The notes below the pieces were generated by a model that worked only from the letters and a program-made list of their open reading frames with translations, did not search any database and was not told where the DNA came from. Positions 46,001-56,947 of a stretch of 64,000 nt of DNA are shown here, piece by piece. Positions within the stretch are counted from its first letter, which is position 1; every line of letters begins with the position of its first letter. The position numbers and the translations under genes are program-made. Source of the stretch: Papilionanthe hookeriana x Papilionanthe teres (lineage: Eukaryota; Streptophyta; Magnoliopsida; Asparagales; Orchidaceae); the NCBI GenBank assembly GCA_022702705.1, contig CM040423.1, positions 45,023,575 through 45,087,574 of the forward strand, in the 5' to 3' direction.

Positions 46001-47370
46001 TCAAATATACAGCAAACTCAATATCATGTTGAGCAGGGAAGCAGATGCCCACCTCTTTTTCAGCCTCTTCAGCAGTGGCATGGGCAGTATGCCCTTCCTG
46101 CCACAAAAACTCAAGAGTCCTTATAAATGGTTTTGTCCTCATTTCCCATCTTGTCACATTAGCCCACTAAAAGATGTAGTATATACACAAAAATAGTGGA
46201 AAGTTTTAAATAATTGTGCAACAAAAGACAACAACTTTCAAATTTAACAAAAAAGGACAAAAAAAATACTAGAACCTGCCTGGTTAATCATTATAGGAAG
46301 ATCACGATAGCTCTGAATCCACTGAGTAAACATGTGATTCACAATTGTTTCACTAGTCGGCCTTACCTGCCAGAGCAAACTAGATGAAGTTAGAGAAATG
46401 ACTGTTGAGAAAGAGAACAGTTTCGAAGTTAGAAACTAATATTGATCTTCAGAAAGAGAGATGGTTAACATGAGTTCCTAAATAGAATACCACAAGTTTT
46501 TCTTCAAGCTCCTTTCCTCCTCCAACGGTCACTACTGCTAGTTCTGGACTAAAACCTTCAACATGACTGGCCTCCTTTTCTATAAATGAGTATGGTATGA
46601 ACTGAAGCAAGAGATTAGTTAAATAAAACATAATAACAAACTTAAAACATAAAATCAGAAGGGAAGCAATCAGCGCAAAGCGTAAGGAAACTTTTCGCAT
46701 ATATTGGTAAAAGCAGTCCTCATGAAAAACAGAAAGTATATTTTTTATGACGCAATAACAACTAAAACAGTAAACAATAGATATTTTCTTCATGTTGCTG
46801 TTAAAAGCAATCAGCGCAATCAGCAAACAGTTCATAAAACAAACTGAACACAATATGTGCGCAGACAATCGAAAAATCACGCACCTGAGGGAAGTACATG
46901 TTACTGTGACCAGTCTCCTTAAACTTAGCATTCAAATATTCCTACAACAAACCAGATATCACAACCTAAATCAGAATGAGCTTCAACGCAAACAAACAGA
47001 ATGAACTACATAACGACAAAACCTGTATCGCTTCCCATATAGCATATCCATACGGCCGGATCACCATGGTACCGCGAACAGGACCATAATCGGCGAGCTC
47101 TGCCTTGGCGATGACATCAAGGTACCAGGCATTGAAGTCCACCGAGCGCGGGGTCAATGTCCCCTCATGGGCCGACAAAGGTTTTCGATCCACTGCCCTT
47201 AGAGAAGAGGGCAAAGGTGGCTCCTCCGCCTCCGGTGCTTCCTCCTTGGTTGTGAGGGAAGCGCAGAGCTTGGGTAAGGAGACGAGGCCCCTATATGGGT
47301 GATAGGAGGAGCGGAGGTTGGGATAGGGGTAGAAGAAGAGGTGGAGCGAGGGAAGGCAGAGGGCCATCAT
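36284..47370 (-). CDS. OVA6: Prolyl-tRNA synthetase, chloroplast/mitochondrial (11 exons, 549 aa)
   Basis: It charges tRNA-Pro with proline for organelle translation. Exons (minus strand, in order): 47023-47370, 46885-46941, 46601-46491, 46366-46280, 46166-46053, 45972-45766, 42370-42233, 41010-40849, 39759-39560, 38794-38711 and 36425-36284. They total 1650 nt in one frame ending TGA. The N-terminal 60-70 residues look like an organellar transit peptide. The class II catalytic core starts at TPRSVDFNAWYLDVIAKAEL. Motif 2 is the residue 202-239 exon (TRWEMRTKPFIRTLEFLWQE, then GHTAHAT) and motif 3 lies at about 330-350 (GGIILTHGDDAGLILPPRL). The anticodon-binding domain starts at VVIVPIWKK. 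The C-terminus (EETGATLRCFPFDQP; NPADQVAIFAKSY) has the family's last conserved block. Intron 4 appears to use a GC donor (see findings). The length fits the Arabidopsis OVA6/PRORS1 type. Confidence 0.97.
36648..36790. repeat. MITE family A fragment ending in a microsatellite
   Basis: The left terminus (CATTTACATATATGCCACTC) and half of the interior (TTTTAAAAAGTGATCCA) are present. The rest is replaced by the TC repeat at 36796. It lies in intron 10 of the prolyl-tRNA synthetase gene. Confidence 0.7.
36796..37048. repeat. Compound microsatellite (TC)n - (CA)n - (ACAT)n - (TA)n
   Basis: (TC)n at 36796-36860, (CA)n at 36914-36931, ACAT/ATAC tetranucleotides to 36980, then (TA)n to 37048. The apparent proteins of Ser-Leu or Ile-Tyr repeats on both strands are artefacts. 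Confidence 0.97.
37055..38078 (+). mobile_element. RTE-type LINE fragment (reverse transcriptase 3' half and tail)
   Basis: Broken frames match the C-terminal part of plant RTE reverse transcriptase: VDLIYIQVIKYMY, QGSALKPYLFALVMEALI, CMFFVDDIHLVD (FADD-like site as FVDD), NTEYMECNF and FRYLGTIVQSDGDID. Further on come a WLKWRSAS-like region and RWFGH ... RGRPKK equivalents. It ends in a TTG-rich tail (38048-38077), as RTE elements do. Stops and frame changes make it inactive. It lies in intron 10 of the prolyl-tRNA synthetase gene, opposite to that gene's direction. Confidence 0.88.
38098..38220. repeat. Tandem duplication, unit about 61 bp, two copies
   Basis: Both copies read AGAAAAAAACATATTTTTTA followed by GTCACAG.GAGTCAGTGATGT; the second copy starts near 38160. 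Confidence 0.85.
38402..38586. repeat. Dispersed repeat family B copy
   Basis: About 185 bp with TTTCGGTTGAAATAGTCCC, GGACTAATAGAGCTC, CTAGGACTAAAACAGCC and GGACTATTTTAGCACTTT. Diverged copies lie at 41808-41987 and 47731-47890. Confidence 0.7.
39269..39512. repeat. MITE family A copy
   Basis: Clean copy of the 'CACTTTGGTGCTCTAAACC' subfamily. Left end AAATTTACATATGTAGCA, right end TACTATGTATGTACATG. It lies in intron 9 of the prolyl-tRNA synthetase gene. Confidence 0.8.
39836..40082. repeat. MITE family A copy
   Basis: Full-length copy of the second subfamily (CTTCAGTTTATGCATACA; GATTTGAGTGGTATAAAT). It lies in intron 8 of the prolyl-tRNA synthetase gene. Its right two thirds belong to the first unit of a tandem duplication. 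Confidence 0.8.
39887..40796. repeat. Tandem segmental duplication (units about 350 bp, offset 541 bp)
   Basis: Segment 39887-40250 is repeated at 40452-40796. Shared anchors are AAGTTGCATTAGCTGCAAA (40098 and 40639), ATTAGGAACAGAAT, AAATAAGCACTA, and ATGGATACAG (40201 and 40742), all at the same 541-bp offset. The unit includes most of a MITE A copy plus unique intron sequence, so it arose by duplication of intron DNA, not by a second insertion. Confidence 0.85.
40261..40620. repeat. Composite MITE family A, two subfamilies joined
   Basis: Positions 40261-40451 are a nearly complete copy of the TTTGGTGCT-like subfamily (CACTTCGGTGCTCTAAAC). Without its own right flank it runs straight into the interior of the second subfamily (CTAGACTTCAGTTTTTAC onward) at 40452, the breakpoint of the tandem duplication. 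Confidence 0.7.
41745..41800 (-). repeat. RTE-type LINE 3'-end fragment
   Basis: CAACAACAGCAAAAAGCC, then TTTATTCGACTAATTGGGG, is the reverse complement of the common plant RTE tail (AAGTGGGATAAGGCTT plus TTG repeats). It lies in intron 7 of the prolyl-tRNA synthetase gene. Confidence 0.65.
41808..41987. repeat. Dispersed repeat family B copy
   Basis: It has TATGGGTTGAAATAGTTCC, GAGGACTGTTTTAGCCCA, GAGGACTAATTTAATAGTTT and GGCAATTTACACC, matching 38402-38586. Confidence 0.7.
42430..42660. repeat. MITE family A copy
   Basis: Left end AGATTGACATGCATGCCAC, right end GGGCGGTATGTAAGAAAATG. It lies in intron 6, 60 bp upstream of exon 7 in gene direction. Confidence 0.75.
43147..43404. repeat. MITE family A copy
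   Basis: Left end CACCTAAATACCATATAATT, internal TATTTACATTTATAACACTT, right end GTGTGATGAGTATGTAAAC. It lies in intron 6. Confidence 0.7.
43653..43922. repeat. hAT-like MITE with repeated GCAGCT words
   Basis: The left end ATGTTTGGGCCAACTGTAAC and the right end CACCCCAAATGCAG are inverted complements. The interior is rich in AAGCAGCT / CAGCTTTT words, as in plant hAT MITEs. It lies in intron 6. Confidence 0.45.
45061..45083. repeat. (CA)n microsatellite
   Basis: About 11 CA units. Confidence 0.95.
45085..45375. repeat. Dispersed repeat family C copy
   Basis: It aligns with 50133-50450 over about 290 bp: GGCAAGCCCCTATAGT, ACTCTCGATGATGATCAG, GGTTTTCAA, GAACAGTTATTTT and CTGCCAATT appear in the same order. 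Non-coding, in intron 6. Confidence 0.75.
45390..45641. repeat. MITE family A copy
   Basis: Left end AAATTTACATACATAGCACA, internal CACTTTGGTGCTTTATAAC, right end GTGTGCTATGGAAGTAAATG. It lies in intron 6, next to the family C copy. Confidence 0.8.
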
Positions 47371-47730
47371 GGCAATGGTGAGGATTACAGTGGAGATATG
47401 GTGTGATATCCGATAAAAGGAAGTAGGGATGTTTATCCCGGTTTTACCAAAATGATCGTAGTTCTTTTGGATGCCTTAAATACAATAAAAAATAATTTGG
47501 GTTTCAATCAGAATTTGTCGTGTGTAGAAACAGATTCATTTATATATTAAATTATTTTTTTAATTTAGAAAGTCTATCGTATATGTGACAGACCCCGATT
47601 GAAGTTCTGCTGTGAAAACTCCATATACAATAAGTTTTCCAAATCAACACTGCTATAAAAAGATGTTCTTATTCTCTAGGTACACGAAAAAAAAATCCAT
47701 TGAAATGCCAAAACAATCTCTTTTTAGCCT

Positions 47731-47890
47731 CAAAGTTTGTAGAAGTATAAATATAGCCTAATGGCTCTTTAAATTTGGGTTGAAATAATTCAAGCACTAT
47801 TAAAGCTCAATTTTAAAATAGTTCGGACTATTTGGCACTTTTTATAAACTCTTGGGTTAAAACGGCCTCATGTTAATACTAGGATTTTTT
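47731..47890. repeat. Dispersed repeat family B copy
   Basis: It has TTTGGGTTGAAATAATTC, GTTCGGACTATTTGGCACTTT and TGGGTTAAAACGGCC, and lies just upstream of the prolyl-tRNA synthetase gene. Confidence 0.65.
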
Positions 47891-47899
47891 TAATAAATA

Positions 47900-48619
47900 A
47901 TCTATATTCTTTTAAAAATACATTCATTTTTCTTTTCTTTTTTTTTTTTGTCTTTTTATTCATTTTATAGTGACTATACTATATAATTTTATAATAAATA
48001 TTAAGAATACTTCTAGAGGATGGAGGAGCAGAAAGCTGCCCTCTGCATGAAACTATTACAAGTCCAAGAGAATTCACTCATACAACGGGCTCAAGCAAAA
48101 AAGGATTGTGTGGACCAATTTAAATTTGAGGGAGAAGTTATGTATAAGTGAGTGTTTCGGCAGTAGTATATCTTGTCTAAAACGGCAGATGATCCTCTTA
48201 TTTAATATTTCATCTCGAAGTAGTTTTCGAGTGTAATTTTTAATGTACAATTTCGAAATAAATTTATTTTTCTTTCTTGAATCATGTGTCAATGTGATAT
48301 TTATGTCAATGAGTTTTTTAAATTACTGTATGATTTTGTTCTTACCCATGTATGACGATGCAACTTATTCTATTACCCTATATATAAGAGTTAGGGGTTG
48401 GATGAACACTACACGTTTACTGCCTTTTCTCTCTATTTTTATTTGTTGTTTGATCTTTTTGTTTTTCTGTTCTTTGCACTCTATTATCTAGACTCCAAAA
48501 TATTCTCTGTAAGTCTTGGGGTCAATCATCCCAACCAACCGGTCGATGATGACACAAGGGGGAGGTTGCTCGGCTACAGGAGATCTATGTATTCAATTCT
48601 GCTCTACAGGTTTGAGCCG

Positions 48620-48654
<35 letters not shown>

Positions 48655-50130
48655 TCATATTAGACTTGAGACTTCCTTTTCTGTCTAGAACTGTCGGCTA
48701 TTTTCAACTATTACGAGGCTATATAAACCCAGATTGTGCATAAATTCATCGCCTCCATCATGACCAACACCATCTCTATCGTCTATAGGGAATTATGTGG
48801 TCGGTGAAGCCCTTTATGCACATATTCTCGTTTTTGGTTGGTCTAGAGGGTTGTGTACAACTTACCTCACCTGGCAAGTTTCAACTAATAGAGTTAGTGA
48901 ATATAGTAAATGATTGAAAGTTGTGTTTTAGCCTTGATTCTTCTTTCCAGGGCTTCAACATCCAAATTATCTCATATTGAGATGCGGACGGTAAATCGAA
49001 GAAGGTACCGTATTGGATGCTAGTTGAAGCAATAGAGATTGAAGATAACAACTTTTAATTTACTAGCATCTCGGTCTATTAGTTCTCAAACTGGTGCTAC
49101 AATCAGATAAGTACGAGCAAATGACTAAGGAGGATTGAGTAGCCTCTGACGCCCACGAGGCTGAGCAGGAGGCCGTGGCTATTGCCTAAGCAGCTAAGAA
49201 GAAAGCCTAAGCAGCTGCTTGTGTGAAGCCCATCCACTTTGATGTTGTTGCAGTAGCAAGTCAATATGTGCCCACGATGGGAGAAAGTCTTAAATTTTCA
49301 GACATGATTAACACTGTAGATGAGTCTTCTATTGTTATTCAAATGATCACCACCATTAAGTTAATTCATATCGAGAAGAAAACCCCTTTGATCCCAATAA
49401 ACAACTCTCTATTAGTTGCAATTTCTTCGGCTGTGCAACACTAAGAAATAAAGAGAACACCGAGCCGGTTGGAATCGAGTGGCGCCGAGGATAGGCCTCG
49501 AAAGAAAGGTCAGAAGAAGAATCAGTTACACCTTGGTGAGCTACTCCAATGCTTATTGAGTTGTCAATGAGGGGTGAGACCAACCCATCTTCTCCCCTTT
49601 CCTAGAGTGAAATTGAGCTCAAGTTCAAGCCAGCCAAAAAAGAGGAGGTAGGCCTCCAAAAGGGGAAAGATCCAGCAGTCGATTCGAGTGTCTCGCCTCA
49701 TTCCACTCCCAAAAGAAGCAAAAGGGCCCCCACTTACATGTGTCTCGTCGGCATATCTTTAGGTTATGTATTTTGAAAAGTGGTCGCCTACAGAAGTTGT
49801 CGACGAATTTTAAATTTTAAATTTAATTTAAATGTATATATATAGTTTTAGAAAGAAGCTTTTAATTTTGAAAATAACTTTAAGTTTGAAAATTTTAAGA
49901 TATGAAATCAAACCGATCTCACATCCCAAATAATTTATATAAACGAGCACCACACCACAAACCGTGTATCTATCCCGAAGAATAAACACACTGCTTGATG
50001 ATGGGGCTCGATTAAATAAACTAGAAGATTTGTGACATCCGTTTAGTCTGTGAACCAATTTTACAAGGCGACAAGTTCCCTGTTTAATATAAAGGAATTA
50101 AACAGGGTTTATATTACCTGGGTTCTTAAA
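47900..50130. other. Gene-poor tract, probable decayed element
   Basis: No gene. A (TA)n lies at 48622-48650. Broken frames at 49140-49800 contain acidic and lysine/serine-rich words (KKPIHFDV ... GESLKFSDM) and several in-frame stops, in the style of a dead retroelement gag. No family could be named. Confidence 0.35.
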
Positions 50131-50132
50131 GT

Positions 50133-50450
50133 TCCCTATAAGGGCAAGCCCCTATAGTTAATTACATCTTAAATGTCTGAAGACACTAAAGAAAACTCTC
50201 GATAATGATCAGTGGTTTTGCTCTCAAGAATTTCAAAGTTTAAGGTTTTCAACAATTGGATTTTGGGAATTTCAATAGGGAATAACTCAAATTTGGAACA
50301 GTTATTTTGGGAATCCAAATGAAGAAATGTAGGGGATGTCACAGATCCGAGGAGAACCTCAGTGACTTCCCAACTATCATATGGTTTGGCTTCAATTTGA
50401 GACTATTATTTAATGTTTCAATCCTGCCAATTTTAGTTAATTAGGACTTA
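50133..50450. repeat. Dispersed repeat family C copy
   Basis: Counterpart of 45085-45375: GGGCAAGCCCCTATAGTTAA at the left and CCTGCCAATTTTAGTTAATT at the right. Confidence 0.75.
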
Positions 50451-50636
50451 TGCTTGTATGATATAATCACACAAATAGTCTGGAAGATGTGAGGGTTTAT
50501 GTCGTACCGAACAACTACCTCGGAGTCCTAAAACCGGTTAGGACTTAATTTGTGTAACATGATTATGCAAATGTCTAACGAAGAGTTGAGGATTTATGTT
50601 GCACTAGGCAAACTACCTCGAAATCTTATGGCTTTG
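50448..50636. repeat. Tandem repeat, unit about 93 bp, two copies
   Basis: Unit 1 (50448-50540) and unit 2 (50541-50636) share GGACTTA, CAAAT.GTCT, GAGG.TTTATGT and CAACTACCTCG / CAAACTACCTCG blocks at the same spacing. Confidence 0.65.
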
Positions 50637-53600
50637 TTATTTAATTCTAAGAAAGGTGTTGCTGAAGTAGACTCAGGTTTTGCTGATGAAGATGGCGTGC
50701 TGCCCACTGTGCTCCAAGCTCCTTGTTGTTGCAGAAGGTTTAATTTTAGAAAGTGGCAATCAAGAGATGAGAGAAGTGTTTTGGTTTAGAAAGGTTAAAA
50801 AAATGATGTGGCTTAATGATTTAATTAAAACAAATCTTAAAGTTGATTAAGCAGAACCGATTAAGATCCCACGGTTCCGTCATCCCGGCACCGCTATTTT
50901 CATCGGATTCACTTAGTCCAAATGAATTTGCTAAACTCAACTGAATGAGTTCCACACTCTCATTTAGACCATGGGAAATGTCGTTAGCAACACGTGGGTT
51001 ACATCATCCGAGGGATTCCCGATCATCCAACGAGACATTTTAATTTAGTTATAGTTATAGTTTTGTTGTTCTGTTTGTGATTAAATTTTGAGTTGTTTTA
51101 TCTTTTGAATGTTGTGGCGGTGAATTTTATCTTGTGTTGATTTTAATTTAGTTTTGGGTTTCAGTTTTGTGGCTATCCTAAAAGTTTTAGTTTTCATGCA
51201 AGGTAACATTGTTGTTTAACATGCAAGAGAAGTAAAGTACAGTGCAGGTAAACAAATCGCAATAAAATAAAATCGTACCTAGTGGATCTTCTCGTCATTC
51301 TCGGCTGCACTTAAAACATATGTCAGAACATTTAAATATTTGCAACAAGTACTTAGGTAAAGCTAAGGGAAGGTTCTGGTTGTCTACCAAAATCATAATC
51401 CTACTGCTAGTCAATTCCTATGACGTCTAGGTTCTTGTGTTTTGTTGAGGATGATTTTCTTCACCAAAGAACAATTAAGTTTCAATTGTTCTTATAAAAC
51501 ATCTCATCATATTAAGGAAGTGCTTAGGACGGGTCCTAAACATCTTTTCAATGTTTTTGGGAATATTTCAAGTCCAAATGAATTTCATTGTACTGGTGAA
51601 TTAATCATCCAAAAATTTAGTTAAGTTTTGTCTCTTGCTCAGTGAACTTAGACATTTGATTGTCCGATGAATGAAGTGACATTTCACTTGATGCTTTATT
51701 TTAGAGTTATAATAATAAAAGTCTTTAGGGGAAAATTAGTTTGTTAAGGGATTTAACCGTTTTGATTAAAGTTGGATTGATGATTTAAGGTAATTTAATT
51801 TAGTTTCAAAATTCAAGTTGATTTTCTTTGAAGTGTTTTGAGTTACTTAAGTTGAAAGAGCTATTTAAATTACTTTATTTAATTTAATTTTGATAATTTA
51901 AATTTGATTTGAATTAATCATATTAATTTAAGTTAATTTTTTAATCAGTTTGATTTTCATTTTTTTTATTATGAATTGTTTTGATATTATTTAATATTTG
52001 AAATTTGTTTTAAGTAATTTCAAATGAATTTTAATATTTTAAATTTATTTTTAATTTAATTGTTAAATCATTTAATGTTTTAAGTTTTAATTTATTTAAC
52101 AAGTTATTTCCCTTTTAATTATTAATTTTGATCATCATGTCTTTAAAATTAATTAAGAGTTGAATATTATTGGAGTGATTCATTTAGGGATTTTAGATTA
52201 AATGATTGCAATCTTCCTAACTTATATCCCAATTTTAACAATCCAAACTTTTAATTACCCTTCCAAAATTTAAATTATTTAATTAATTAAGGTTCCATTT
52301 TGATTTATTAAAAGTGATTAATGGGTTTCTACCTTTTAATTTCCTAGGTTTCAATCATCTAAAAGAGCATTAAGATCAGATATTTTACCCTCCCTTTGAT
52401 TAAGCCTAAGACATTAATTAGGGTTAAAAATCATTAATTACATTTATCCCCTTTTAAGCATATTCATTTCATAACTCACTAATTGAACTCAAATGAACTT
52501 GAAATTTTTATGTCACTACACTCACATGTCAATTAAGACATTAGAGGGGAAAATGTAATTTTTCTATTTTTAATTTAATTTAAATAATTATTTTTGTAGA
52601 AAATATGAGTTTTCAATGAAAATTCAACAACATGACCAAGGTAAAGTTTCTATTCTTATAAAAGTATGGGATGTTCCTACTGACCAGGGGACCACTTGGA
52701 TCAATTTGGGTGATTTTTTCAATTATATTTTATTTATTATAATTATTTTGAGTTTTGGGGTATTAATTAATTATAAAATAAAATTAAAGTTGAAAAATAG
52801 ATTTTATATTTTTCTTAAGTCCCAATGACCTCAAGGAAGTAAGAGAAATAAATTTTATATTTCTCTGATTTTTCTTTGATTTATTAGAATTATTTTAGTG
52901 GGAATGATTGAAAATTCATTTTTTGACATTAAAAATTACATTAATATTTTAAAATTCAATATCTTAACTTAAAGACTTAGGAAAAATATTTAGTTGGTTC
53001 CTAAGTGATCAGGGAGCAAAATATGACATTTTTGTGATTTTTAATATTTTTGTGATTTGTTTAATTTTTTAATTATTAAAATATTAAAAATAGAGTTAAA
53101 AATGAAATTTTTAAGAAAATTCCAATTTTAATTTTCGTAGACTCCCCTGACATCAGAGAGCCCACAAAACAAGTTTGGTGAAATTTTGAGGTGTATTTTG
53201 GGTTTTATAAATTTTTTAATTTGCAAAATGTCTATGTTACTTAATTAATTCATTTAATGAGTCTAATTAATTCCAATTGATTTGAAATTTTTATGTGAGG
53301 TTCCCATGATCCTAAATGACAGTGGAGAGTTTATTTCATGTGATTTTGATGTGTGGTTACTCCTAATTAATTAAAATTTAGTTTTGAGATTTTGGTCAAA
53401 TTAGAGTTTGTTTGATTGAAATAAATCATGAGATAATTTTCTAATGTACCTCTTGTGAAAGGGAAAACACCCTAATTTTTCTAAATTTTTCTAAGCAATA
53501 TGATAATTTTTACAATTATTATAGCAAAAATAGATATAATATTGAAAAATAGATATCTCATTATGAAGATCTTCCCTGACTTTGGAAAAATCAGGAAATA

Positions 53601-54360
53601 TCCACATTATGCATAGAATAACATACCAAAATTTCAAGTTATGGTGAAGCTCCTACATGCATGAAGAATTGAAAGATTGAAAACACTGTTAAATTAATTA
53701 AAAATAAAATATGCATCAAATAAATATGAAATTACTTCCACATTATTCTCCTCGTTTTAGTGAGCAAGAGGTGTTTTTTTTTTTTGAAATTTTATAGGAA
53801 AAGTTATGATTTTTTGAAGTTTAGGTTCAAAATAAATAAAGAAAAATCCCTAATTTCCTCACTTGCCACCTCATCCTCGTACAAAATGAGCGAGAAAACA
53901 GGTGTCGCGATCTAGTTGGCTGGCGCGGTTCTGATTGGCGGCTCCCCATCGGACGACTACAATTCATCTTCTTCCTTTGGCATCCACTCAAAACCGTCTA
54001 CATTCAAACCTTAATATCTCCCTCGATTCTCAACGAAATTGAGTGAATTTTTTTTTAAATGATCGTCTAATCGAGTAGCACACATCTATACGGTGATGAT
54101 ATACTTAAAGCATGTAAATATTTACAAAAAATTAAAATAACCTTGGTTGGAGGAGAAAAAATTTGATACCTTGGTCCAAGAGGTGAGGCCTCAATTGAAA
54201 ATGGTTGGTTTGAGCTTAGGAATGCTTGGAAAAGCTTTGGGAACAATTTGGCAGAGTCTCCCAAATGTAATTTTTTTCATCTCTTCCCCTTGGCCATGGA
54301 GGTGGGGTTTAAATAAGGAAGGTTATGGTGGAGCTTGGGTGGCCAGGGGGGTTGATTAGT
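50637..54360. other. Long AT-rich tract without genes
   Basis: Mostly TTTAAATT-type sequence (51700-53100), with short frames of no recognisable type. A GC-richer patch lies near 53860-53960. Confidence 0.4.
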
Positions 54361-55800
54361 GGGTTCAAAATGTGTGCTTAGGTGGAGGGGAGGTCAGAGT
54401 TTGATTTTGGTGCAATCAATTTGGGATTGCCATGTGTAAAGTCAAGGATTTAGATGACATGGTTGTAAGAGGCATTTTGGGTCAATTTGGGTCAATTCAT
54501 GGTTTGGGTTTGGTTCACTCACCAAGACTTGATTTGGGCTGATGGGAGATCAATTAGGTCAGCCCCCTTTAGGTGGAGAAGTCCCCATCCAAGGAGATTT
54601 GGTTAAGCAAGGGTAAGGGTGAAGCATAAAAGAGGTTAAAAAGCTTTATTAAGAGAGGTGGAAAGTGGCTCATCCTTCTCCCCAAGATGGTATGGTGACA
54701 TGGCAAAGGCCCTCATGGCTTCATGTGGCTCAAGCATGGCTTGTCATTTAGCTTGGGACAAAGTTCTATGGCTCACATTTGGCTTGGGAGCTTGCATGAG
54801 AATGTATTTTTGATTTAAGTGGTATTTTTGTAAAGTTTCTCATAAGGCTTGATTTGGAATAATTTGATGATGAATTTGGAACCTTAGGCAAATCATTTAA
54901 TCAAAGGGATGATGAAATGATAATTGACATGTGGGCTTTTGAGTGGATTTGGGCTAATTGAAGTGATTTAGCTCATGGGCTTGATTTTGGGCCTTTAAAT
55001 TTGGAGAGAACTTGGGCTAGAGTTTGGGTTAGGTTTGGGTCAAAATTTGGGCTGATTGAAATTTGAGTTTGGTTTAGAAAGGTGTTATGAAGAGTTTGGA
55101 AAAGATTTAGAGTGATTTTGAATTGAATTTGATGATCAATTTGGTGGATTTGGACATAGGGTCAATTTTGGGTGAATTGGGTTTGGTTGGACTTGGGTGG
55201 ATTTTGGGATCAAATTGGGGGTAAGTTAATGTAGAGTTTTGTTTGTAGGGATGTAGGAAGGTTTCAAAACAAATTTAGGGAAAATTGGATGACATTTGGG
55301 TTCAATTTGGGATGGGTTTGGTTACTTGGTCAATTTTGGGCCTTAAGGGCCAACTTAAAATTTTTGATCAAATTGAGTTAAACTGACAAAATTGGGGTAT
55401 ATGGCAGTTGAAGAAAATGATTTGGATAATATTTTAGAATTTTTGGGATTTTTTGTAATTTTCAAAATTTTTTGCTATGAAGGCCATTTTTGGTAATTTT
55501 GGGGGGTTTGGTGTAAGTGGTCAAAAGGCTGAATTAAATGCTCGAGGTGGTTTAGAAAGAAATTTGGAGTCAAACAAAAGTGTCTGGGGTTATTTTTTAT
55601 TTATGTGGAAGGTTTTATGAATCCCGGAGGTAGCTCGGAAGTATGACATCTTTACAGTCAAACTTCTCGGTTTGACGAGAGGAATGCTCTAGAATGATTT
55701 TTTTGGTAGCCGGGGTGAATGTGAAATTTTGAGTTTCGGGGCCCTTTTCAGGGGCAATTTGGTAATTTTGGGAGAGTTTAGGGGCCGGGAGTCAAAACTT
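54361..55800. repeat. G/T-rich, C-poor strand-asymmetric tract with degenerate TTGGGTCAATTTGGG words
   Basis: Over about 1.4 kb the plus strand is dominated by G and T, with words such as GGTTTGGGT, AATTTGGGTC and TTGGGGTATA repeated irregularly and few C residues. No coding frame stays open. It may be the eroded interior or long terminal repeat of a large retroelement. Confidence 0.5.
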
Positions 55801-56947
55801 GAAATTTTGGCAAAAATGAAGATTGATTAGATGTGAGTAAAATGAAACCGGTTGAGCCATGAAGTCATATTAAACTCTCAAGAGCTAATGAGAGGACTCA
55901 TTTTAGACACTCAATATGTTATCCTAACCCTCTTAGTCAGGGGCTTAGGGGTTGAGGTCCGTCCATATGAATTTCCTACATGAGTCAGGAAGCCAAGTTG
56001 GGTAAGAGTGGTTTTAGGATTTGGAATGTGTGTGAGAGTGTTGTGTGTGCAAGCTGAACCTCACCAAGATCAGACCACCCAGGGTAATCCTAAGGGCAAA
56101 GAGTCCTATAGAAAACTCTTCCTTTAAACCTCCACATGTTGGTTTTAACCCTCCAGGTGGCCTGGGGGTTTACAATCAAACATGTGGGGTTTGAAGGGAG
56201 TTAAGAAGTGTTTGAATTTCTAAATGGTGGGTCCCATCTCTAGGCCTCTAGGATAGTCAAAGGGAAAACCTATGGCTAGATCCTAAGCACTAAGGAGAGA
56301 GAAGAAAGAACTTCATCAAAAATGAGGTCAGCAGTGTCTCGACATAGGTTGAGAGGCAAAGGTGAGAATACTCTAATGACTAATTTGCTTTGATGAATCT
56401 AAGGGACTGGTACTCGAATTCCTCTGTGTCGGCTCTATACTTTTATACCATTGCAGACATGATTTGACCTAGAGCTTTCACGAAAATCCTTTACGATAAA
56501 TGTCTTTCAGCTATGCGCTACGTGACCGAATAATATCAAATTAAGGTTTGAGAGGTTTCGTACATTCAGTCGACGGTCTTGGTGAAGGAAAGGAAAAGTT
56601 GGTCAAGATAAAGGATGGGGTGAAGACGAAGAAGAAGCAGGGCAAAGATGGCTATCGCTAGAGTGCTTAGATTGTCGGTGTTGTTGTTGATCGCCCGGGA
56701 AGAGAATCAGGCCCTAAGGGAAAGTTGGTGATGATAAGAAAATCAAATGAGTTATTTGTTGAGGTTCCTTCTTACTCAAGATAGGTGGAGACCCTTGTTG
56801 CATAAAATCTTAAATTTCATGTAACGGTATTTAAAATTGAATTTACGTGTATCTAATGCAAAACAAACTAAACATAAAAAATAAGGGATGTAATTTCAAT
56901 GCCCCTTAAATTTGAAATTTTTAGGTTGCAAAGTTACTCTCGAATTT
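55801..56947. other. Intergenic, no recognised feature
   Basis: No gene supported. A short frame near 56570-56790 is lysine- and glycine-rich but has stops and no domain. Confidence 0.35.

Noticed and set aside
46449..46931. A 160-codon frame ending in prolyl-tRNA synthetase residues
   Set aside because: Only its last part is exon 3; the preceding hydrophobic portion is intron read-through upstream of the splice acceptor at 46602-46603.
50550..50789. A 79-codon frame
   Set aside because: It lies over the second unit of a tandem repeat, has no domain, and sits in a gene-free tract.
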